From the NCBI GenBank assembly GCA_002338145.1, contig DDHP01000081.1, positions 1-6,665 on the forward strand: a stretch of 6,665 bases of DNA, in the 5' to 3' direction. This DNA comes from Deferribacteraceae bacterium UBA1873 (GTDB lineage Bacteria; Chrysiogenota; Deferribacteres; Deferribacterales; Flexistipitaceae). Each line of letters opens with the position of its first letter. Position 1 is the first letter of the stretch. The notes below the pieces were generated by a model. It was not told the DNA's origin. It did no database searches and saw only the letters and a list, made by a program, of their open reading frames with translations. Position numbers and translations under genes: made by a program. Shown one piece after another: positions 1 through 4,178 of the stretch.

Positions 1-61
1 ACACATAACCGTCATCAATAATGTCCCGTAATGTGGAGATGCCTATGGGTAGCTTTTTCAT
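1..61 (-). CDS. AAA-ATPase-like / PD-(D/E)XK nuclease family protein, N-terminal fragment (runs off the window)
   Basis: Only the first 20 codons are present, because the gene continues past the left edge. Read on the minus strand from the ATG at 61-59, they give MKKLPIGISTLRDIIDDGYV. The Lys-Leu-Pro-Ile-Gly start followed by a short helix and an acidic-Gly-Tyr stretch is the usual N-terminus of the AAA-ATPase-like family (PF09820), which commonly carries a C-terminal PD-(D/E)XK nuclease domain (DUF1703/PDDEXK_9). These proteins are often multicopy in a genome and their cellular role is poorly established. No Shine-Dalgarno is visible, which fits the leaderless promoter directly upstream. An in-frame ATG at 79-77 would add six residues (MLYYLI), but the family pattern favours 61. 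Whether the gene is intact cannot be judged. The identification is from memory of the family N-terminus and rests on 20 residues. Confidence 0.72.
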   Translation of the reverse strand, partial: MKKLPIGISTLRDIIDDGYV

Positions 62-67
62 GATCAA

Positions 68-96
68 ATAATAAAGCATAAATATTGAAAAATCAA
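68..96 (-). promoter_or_regulatory. Sigma-70-like promoter giving a probable leaderless transcript
   Basis: On the minus strand there is a -35-like TTGATT (96-91), a 17-base spacer, and a -10 TATTAT (73-68, 5 of 6 to consensus). Exactly six bases separate the -10 from the ATG at 61, so the expected +1 coincides with the A of the start codon. This explains the missing ribosome binding site. The elements are seen directly; the leaderless reading is inference. Confidence 0.55.
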
Positions 97-180
97 GATT
101 CGAAACTTCTGACACCCTGCAGCGTTAAGCCCTATTTTAGAATTAAATGTTTTTTGGATTAATTCCAGACGGGAAACAGT

Positions 181-212
181 GTTATCGCGAGGGCCTCAGC
201 CCGTGACAATCT
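181..212. repeat. Degenerate dispersed palindromic repeat (TCATTGCGAG...GCAATCTC type)
   Basis: The segment has a TTATCGCGAG left half and a GTGACAATCTC right half around a GGGC-CTCA-GCCC hairpin (191-194 with 199-202). The outer bases also pair imperfectly: TTATCGCG at 182-189 faces CGTGACAA at 202-209. This layout resembles the small non-coding intergenic elements of the form TCATTGCGAG...GCAATCTC found dispersed in many bacterial genomes. It is locally much richer in GC than its surroundings. No second copy is seen in the window, so repeat status is an inference from resemblance. Confidence 0.4.
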
Positions 213-355
213 CAATTTCTGTATACGAGGATAGCACCAGTTTTTCAGACTTGCAAATATGTTGCCAAACATTCACCAAGCTTATATGCTACAGGATGAC
301 AGTAAAAATATTGTGCAAAACTTTCATGACGTACTTGTGTGATTCTATTGCGGTT

Positions 356-384
356 TTGACAAATGTTATAGATAAGAATTTAAA
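356..384 (+). promoter_or_regulatory. Candidate clpS-clpA-aat promoter P1
   Basis: A perfect -35 TTGACA (356-361) is followed by a 17-base spacer and a -10-like TTTAAA (379-384, 4 of 6). Transcription would start near 391, giving a leader of about 60 bases before clpS. The perfect -35 at consensus spacing makes this the best sigma-70 candidate upstream of the operon. Confidence 0.5.
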
Positions 385-386
385 TG

Positions 387-402
387 AAATCTTGAAAGAT
401 TT
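387..402. promoter_or_regulatory. Perfect 7+2+7 palindrome in the clpS promoter zone (possible operator)
   Basis: AAATCTT (387-393) and AAGATTT (396-402) are exact inverted arms around GA. The site lies immediately after the P1 -10 and just before the P2 -10, so a bound protein would block either promoter. It does not match CIRCE or the CtsR heptad operators that control clp genes in other bacteria. Chance occurrence in AT-rich DNA is a real alternative. Confidence 0.3.
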
Positions 403-411
403 TTATTTATA

Positions 412-417
412 TATAAT
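412..417 (+). promoter_or_regulatory. Candidate clpS promoter P2 (-10 element)
   Basis: A perfect TATAAT sits 32 bases before the clpS start. Its nearest -35-like match, TTGAAA at 392-397, is only 14 bases away, and a 17-base spacing gives no good -35. It could be a weak or activator-dependent promoter, or simply part of the AT-rich tract. Confidence 0.25.
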
Positions 418-449
418 ATTTCTTATAAAAGTTAAGCAGAGGTAAAATT

Positions 450-749
450 ATGTCGGTGAAAAATGATATATTGGAAGAAATAAAGCATAAGAATCTATTG
501 CCGGAAATGTATAATGTTATTTTACTGAATGACAATGTAACGACAATGGATTTTGTTGTGTATATTTTGGAAAAAATTTTTGATAAATCCCATTCTGAAG
601 CAGTAAATGTTATGTTACGGGTTCATGAGCTGGGTGAAGAAGTCGCTGGGACGTATGTAAAAGAAGTAGCTGAAACCAAGGCTTCACAGGTAATGAGCCT
701 GGCACGGCAAAAGAATTTTCCATTGCGTTGTAAACTGGAGGAAACATGA
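450..749 (+). CDS. clpS: ClpS, N-degron adaptor of the ClpAP protease
   Basis: This 99-residue cytoplasmic protein has the usual ClpS length. The core runs from YNVILLNDN (21-29) through TTMDFVV (31-37), VHELGEE (58-64), KEVAETKA (71-78) and PLRCKLEE (91-98). ClpS binds bulky hydrophobic N-terminal residues (Leu, Phe, Tyr, Trp) and hands the substrates to ClpA. By alignment with E. coli ClpS, Asn27, Asp28 and His59 correspond to the pocket residues Asn34, Asp35 and His66, and Met33 to the gatekeeper Met40. The usual second Asp of the NDD motif is Asn29 here. Residues 1-20 form the variable N-terminal tail that engages ClpA in the family. An AGAGG ribosome site (438-442) lies seven bases before the ATG, which fixes the start. 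The TGA overlaps the clpA ATG in an ATGA junction, implying translational coupling. Confidence 0.95.
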   Translation: MSVKNDILEEIKHKNLLPEMYNVILLNDNVTTMDFVVYILEKIFDKSHSEAVNVMLRVHELGEEVAGTYVKEVAETKASQVMSLARQKNFPLRCKLEET

Positions 750-2947
750 GTATAGCACTGAGTCAAATTGTAAATGCTGCTTTTGCTGAAGCGGAAATAA
801 CCAATTGTAAGATTGTTACAATAGAGCATCTTTTATTGGCGGTTACCGAAGACTATTACATTGTGGATTTATACAATAAAAACGGTTTGGACCCATATGC
901 TATTATCGAAATACTTACAGAATATCTGCAGAAATATGTTGCGGAATCCAAAGAGGTTTCCGGTGAGAATATTTACGGGAGCGTTTATTTGTCCAGATTG
1001 TTGGAGAATCTGCAGAATAAGCTTGTTTCTGATAGCACAACCCCCGTTTCTTTGCTGATCCTGAAAGAAGTTATATCATTTACGGAGAGTTGGGCATCAA
1101 AGCTTTTGCGAAGTTACGGACTTTCAGAGAAAAAAGTGGATGATTATATCAGTCCTTCTGTAAGGGGTGGTAAAAAAGCTATTGAGCCGGAGGAAAACAG
1201 GGAGTTTCTGGATGATTATGTGCTTGATTTTGTACAAATGGCAAAAGACGGGAAGTTTGATCCCCTGATAGGCAGAGAATATGAGATTGACAGGGCGGTG
1301 CAGGTTCTGAGTCGCCGCAATAAAAACAATGTGGTTTTTATCGGTGAGCCGGGTGTGGGGAAATCAGCAGTAGTGAGTGGTATAGCGGATAAGATTGCCC
1401 GTGATGATATTCATGAAGATTTACTTGGCAGCAACCTTCTGTATCTTGATATAAGTTCTGTAGTTGCCGGTACAAAGTACAGGGGTGAGTTTGAGGAAAA
1501 ACTGAAAAAAATACTTAATGAAATAGAATCGAAGGAAAAGCCAATAGTATTTATCGATGAAATACATACCATTATTAATTCCGGTTCTTCCGAAGGCAGT
1601 TCCATGGATACGGCGAATATTTTGAAGCCTTATCTTATAAAAGGGTCCCTAAAATGTATAGGGGCGACGACATATGAAGAGTATAAAAAGTATTTTGAGA
1701 AGGATAAAGCTTTGGCAAGGCGTTTTCAGAAAGTAGAAGTGGTTGAACCGGACACAGCGGAAGCTAAAAAAATAATAAAAAGTATTATATCTTATTATGA
1801 AAATTATCATAATGTAAAATATACCGAGGATGCGCTGAACAAATCGGTGGATTTATCCCATAATTATATTAAAGACAGATTTTTACCTGATAAAGCTCTT
1901 GATATAATCGATGAAGCAGGTGCTTTTGTTAAACTTAATGAAGAAGAAAAGATTGTTAAAGAAAAGCATATCAAAAAAGTTATAACCAGTATTGCAAGAA
2001 TTAAGATTGAAGAAACCAAAGAGGATGACATTGCAAGTTTGTATAATCTTAGCGATAACCTCAAAAATGATATATACGGACAGGATGATGCTGTGGAGAA
2101 AATTGTTCAGGTGATTAAGACTTCCAAAGCGGGACTCACTGAGAACACAAAGCCTATTGGGTCGTTTCTTTTTACCGGTCCCACAGGTGTCGGTAAAACA
2201 GAGCTCGCAAAAAAATTGGCGGAACATATGTCTATGCATTTTTTGCGCTTTGATATGTCCGAGTATATGGAAAAACATGCAGTGGCGAAACTTATAGGGT
2301 CTCCTCCCGGCTATGTGGGCTTTGAGGATGGAGGGCAACTGATAGAGTCTGTTAAGAGGCATCCGTACGCTGTTTTACTGCTGGATGAAATTGAGAAAGC
2401 ACACCCCGATATTTACAATATACTTTTGCAGATAATGGACTATGCGACACTTTCGGATAACTCCGGCAGAAAAGCAGATTTCAGAAATTGTGTTATTATA
2501 ATGACATCAAATGCCGGGGCAAAAGAGATGGATTCCGGCAGAATTGGCTTTAGAGATATGGATGAAAGTGATAAAGAGTCATTGGCTGCAGTAAAAAGTG
2601 TATTTTCTCCCGAATTTAGAAACAGGCTGGACGGGATAGTTCCTTTTAATAAACTTGGTATTGAACATATCAAAAAGGTTGTCAGAAAATTCATCGATGA
2701 GTTAAATACGTTACTGAGTGAAAAGGGAGTAAGACTAAGGATTACAGAGAGTGCGGCGGAATACCTCGGAAACAAAGGTTTTGATGACAAATTAGGGGCA
2801 AGACCTATAAAGCGTATTGTAAACCAGGAAATTAAGACCAAATTGTCCGACGAGATACTTTTCGGCAGGCTTAAAAATGGCGGGAATGTAATAATTGACT
2901 ATGATGACAAACTCAGTTTCAGAATAAATGATGAACAGGTCGATTAA
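746..2947 (+). CDS. clpA: ClpA, ATP-dependent unfoldase subunit of the ClpAP protease
   Basis: At 733 residues it is close to the E. coli length (about 758). It is a hexameric AAA+ machine that unfolds substrates and threads them into ClpP. A diverged Clp N-domain (1-140) opens the protein. D1 has Walker A GEPGVGKS (200-207), Walker B VFIDE (268-272), pore loop KYRG (244-247) and the Arg-finger region ALARRF (322-327). D2 has Walker A GPTGVGKT (478-485), Walker B LLLDE (544-548), pore loop GYVG (522-525), sensor-1 Asn589, the Arg-finger region FRNR (624-627) and sensor-2 GARP (684-687). An IGF tripeptide (600-602) sits where the ClpP-docking loop is expected, so it should partner ClpP. There is no ClpB/ClpC-type coiled-coil middle domain, which supports ClpA. 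A GGAGG (737-741) four bases before the ATG, plus the overlap with clpS, set the start. The 3' end overlaps aat by 20 bases. Confidence 0.96.
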   Translation: MSIALSQIVNAAFAEAEITNCKIVTIEHLLLAVTEDYYIVDLYNKNGLDPYAIIEILTEYLQKYVAESKEVSGENIYGSVYLSRLLENLQNKLVSDSTTPVSLLILKEVISFTESWASKLLRSYGLSEKKVDDYISPSVRGGKKAIEPEENREFLDDYVLDFVQMAKDGKFDPLIGREYEIDRAVQVLSRRNKNNVVFIGEPGVGKSAVVSGIADKIARDDIHEDLLGSNLLYLDISSVVAGTKYRGEFEEKLKKILNEIESKEKPIVFIDEIHTIINSGSSEGSSMDTANILKPYLIKGSLKCIGATTYEEYKKYFEKDKALARRFQKVEVVEPDTAEAKKIIKSIISYYENYHNVKYTEDALNKSVDLSHNYIKDRFLPDKALDIIDEAGAFVKLNEEEKIVKEKHIKKVITSIARIKIEETKEDDIASLYNLSDNLKNDIYGQDDAVEKIVQVIKTSKAGLTENTKPIGSFLFTGPTGVGKTELAKKLAEHMSMHFLRFDMSEYMEKHAVAKLIGSPPGYVGFEDGGQLIESVKRHPYAVLLLDEIEKAHPDIYNILLQIMDYATLSDNSGRKADFRNCVIIMTSNAGAKEMDSGRIGFRDMDESDKESLAAVKSVFSPEFRNRLDGIVPFNKLGIEHIKKVVRKFIDELNTLLSEKGVRLRITESAAEYLGNKGFDDKLGARPIKRIVNQEIKTKLSDEILFGRLKNGGNVIIDYDDKLSFRINDEQVD

Positions 2948-3593
2948 TTTTCCGAATCCGTACCTGGCGGGTGACTGTGAAATTTTATATATAGGTGGTG
3001 AAATCACGGTTACCAATCTTTTGAAATCATATACCGGGGGTATTTTTCCCTGGTATGGTGAAGGTGACCCTGTATTGTGGTGGTGCCCGGTGATCCGCCA
3101 TGTTATTTTTACAGAAGAATTCCGTGTTCCCAGGTCAATAAAAAAGTCTTTAAACAAAAAAAACTATAGATGCACATTTAATAAAGATTTTGAAACTGTG
3201 ATAAAGAAGTGTGCAAATGTACACCGAAATGATGGCGAAGGTACCTGGATTACTGAGGAAATGATTAATGGGTACACTGACCTATACGGCAGTGGATACG
3301 CATTTTCAGTGGAAGTCTGGGATAATGAAAACCTTGTGGGCGGACTCTACGGGGTACGTTTGGGAGACTATATATCCGGAGAATCCATGTTCCATGAAAA
3401 AGATAATGCTTCAGATGCAGCACTCATTGAGCTTTTGCGATTTGCGGAAAAATCGGGTATCCCCATGATAGACTGCCAGATTACCAGTGAGCATATTTTT
3501 CGCTACAATGCCAGAGAGATTAAGCGTGAGCATTTTCTTAGCCTGCTGTATCCTCTTGTTCATAAGCCATTTGAAAATGCAGGAGGCTTTTGA
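2928..3593 (+). CDS. aat: Aat, leucyl/phenylalanyl-tRNA--protein transferase
   Basis: This 221-residue cytoplasmic enzyme transfers Leu or Phe from aminoacyl-tRNA to N-terminal Lys or Arg, creating the N-degron that ClpS reads. Family landmarks in order are GGIFPWY (37-43), LWW (50-52), GEGTWI (103-108), FSVEVW (126-131), LVGGLYGV (136-143), GESMF (151-155), the DCQ motif (182-184) and KREHFLSLL (199-207). Glu152 and Gln184 correspond to the E. coli catalytic-centre residues Glu156 and Gln188. Two familiar blocks are altered: WWSPDPR reads WWCPVIR, and SLGA reads RYNA. The start (ATGATG at 2928-2933) lies inside the clpA 3' end with no clear Shine-Dalgarno, so translation is probably coupled to clpA. 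A later start is unlikely because conserved sequence begins at about residue 8. The stop falls in the loop of the terminator hairpin. Confidence 0.93.
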   Translation: MMNRSINFPNPYLAGDCEILYIGGEITVTNLLKSYTGGIFPWYGEGDPVLWWCPVIRHVIFTEEFRVPRSIKKSLNKKNYRCTFNKDFETVIKKCANVHRNDGEGTWITEEMINGYTDLYGSGYAFSVEVWDNENLVGGLYGVRLGDYISGESMFHEKDNASDAALIELLRFAEKSGIPMIDCQITSEHIFRYNAREIKREHFLSLLYPLVHKPFENAGGF

Positions 3594-3609
3594 CAAGCCC
3601 CCTACATTT
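3575..3609. terminator. Bidirectional intrinsic terminator between aat and csoR
   Basis: AGGAGGCTT (3581-3589) pairs with AAGCCCCCT (3595-3603) through one A-C mismatch around a five-base loop. After a second mismatch the stem continues with AAATG (3575-3579) against CATTT (3605-3609). A T-rich run follows on the plus strand (CATTTATTTT), and GCATTTTC follows on the minus strand. The hairpin fills the 14-base gap between two convergent genes and overlaps both gene ends: the aat TGA is in the loop and the csoR TAA is at the base. T-runs are short, so efficiency may be moderate. Confidence 0.7.
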
Positions 3610-3886
3610 ATTTTACGAATTTTTGGATAGTTTCTATCAATTCTTCTATTTTCTCTTCAGAGTCTTCATTTTTTACTGCTTCAGTGACACAGCTTTCCAC
3701 ATGGTTTTGGAGTATTATTAACGCCACTTTGTTTAGGGCGCCTTTTACAGCCGATATCTGGTTTATTATGTCTATGCAATATTTGTCATCTTCCACCATT
3801 CTTATTATACCTTTAACCTGACCTTCTATGCGTTTAAGACGTTCCAGAGCGTTTTGGTGTTTAACAGTGCAGCTGTCATTGGCCAC
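3608..3886 (-). CDS. csoR: CsoR-type Cu(I)-sensing transcriptional repressor
   Basis: This 92-residue, all-helical protein belongs to the CsoR/RcnR (DUF156) family, whose members release operator DNA on binding metal. The signature runs from LERLKRIEGQVKGI (14-27) through DDKYCIDIINQISAVKGAL (33-51) to NHVESCV (61-67). Cys37, His62 and Cys66 (H-x3-C) form the canonical Cu(I) triad, separating it from RcnR (Ni/Co), FrmR (formaldehyde) and CstR (persulfide), whose ligand sets differ. The start is GTG at 3886, with AAGGAGG at 3903-3897 ten bases upstream; no better in-frame start exists. It is the last gene of copA-copZ-csoR, 22 bases after copZ, so it probably represses its own operon from the site upstream of copA. 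Copper specificity is inferred from the ligands and the neighbouring CopA and CopZ. Confidence 0.93.
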   Translation of the reverse strand: MANDSCTVKHQNALERLKRIEGQVKGIIRMVEDDKYCIDIINQISAVKGALNKVALIILQNHVESCVTEAVKNEDSEEKIEELIETIQKFVK

Positions 3887-3908
3887 TTTGACTTATCCTC
3901 CTTGGTTT

Positions 3909-4121
3909 TTAATTTTTTACAAATTCATATCCAGCTTCTTCGATGGCTTCATAAATTTTTTCCATACTCACTTTATTTTCGTCGAAGCGTACTTTTACAT
4001 TACCTTCTTCAAGATTTACCTCTGCATAGGAAACGCCATCCAGCGATTTAATTTCACCTTCCACCGCGTTTTTACAGTGTTGACAGCTCATACCTTTTAC
4101 TTCGATGATTTTTTCATTCAT
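3909..4121 (-). CDS. copZ: CopZ-like copper chaperone (single HMA domain)
   Basis: This 70-residue protein is a single heavy-metal-associated domain with a beta-alpha-beta-beta-alpha-beta pattern. The motif GMSCQHC (10-16) places Cys13 and Cys16 as Cu(I) ligands, and a C-terminal EEAGYEF (61-67) is typical of bacterial CopZ. It carries Cu(I) in the cytoplasm, passing it to CopA or CsoR. The His in the CxxC loop (CQHC) is common in CopZ proteins, whereas both HMA domains of the adjacent CopA have CAAC. The ATG has a strong GGAGG (4132-4128) six bases upstream. It lies 57 bases downstream of copA and 22 bases upstream of csoR in the same operon. The gap after copA has no obvious terminator or strong promoter. 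Confidence 0.93.
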   Translation of the reverse strand: MNEKIIEVKGMSCQHCKNAVEGEIKSLDGVSYAEVNLEEGNVKVRFDENKVSMEKIYEAIEEAGYEFVKN

Positions 4122-4178
4122 TGTAGACCTCCTTTTTTTGTATGTTTATTTCATGGTGCAAAATATTATTATGTATAG

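Larger units (their letters stand above)
62..449. other. Divergent intergenic region between the left-edge gene and clpS
   Basis: This stretch of about 390 bases has no convincing gene. An open frame with a GTG start at 179-445 (plus, 88 codons) has no Shine-Dalgarno, is rich in Cys, Thr and Ile in an unnatural pattern, and covers the clpS promoters, so I do not call it. The region contains the leftward promoter (68-96), a GC-rich imperfect hairpin (181-212), and the clpS promoter zone (356-417). A 7-base AT-only inverted repeat (140-146 with 159-165, 12-base loop) is probably chance. I see nothing else specific in 100-180 or 215-350. Confidence 0.6.

Noticed and set aside
140..165. GAATTAA/TTAATTC inverted repeat with a 12-base loop
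   Set aside because: The arms are only seven bases and almost all A/T in an AT-rich region, so chance is likely. There is no terminator-like T-run or adjacent gene end.
179..445. Open frame of 88 codons on the plus strand in the intergenic region before clpS
   Set aside because: It has a GTG start with no Shine-Dalgarno, low-complexity Cys/Thr/Ile-rich content and no recognisable domain. It runs through the GC-rich hairpin and the clpS promoters.
1883..2362. Minus-strand open frame of 159 codons inside clpA
   Set aside because: It lies wholly opposite the conserved AAA+ coding sequence of clpA. Its Phe/Cys/His-rich translation has the look of an antisense shadow.
2792..3157. Minus-strand open frame of 121 codons opposite the clpA/aat junction
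   Set aside because: Both overlapped genes are strongly supported on the plus strand, and this frame has no recognisable motif.
4122..4178. Possible internal promoter or processing site in the copA-copZ gap
   Set aside because: The 57-base gap is AT-rich, but I find no convincing paired -35/-10, hairpin or second CsoR-like palindrome. Only the copZ ribosome site is clear.
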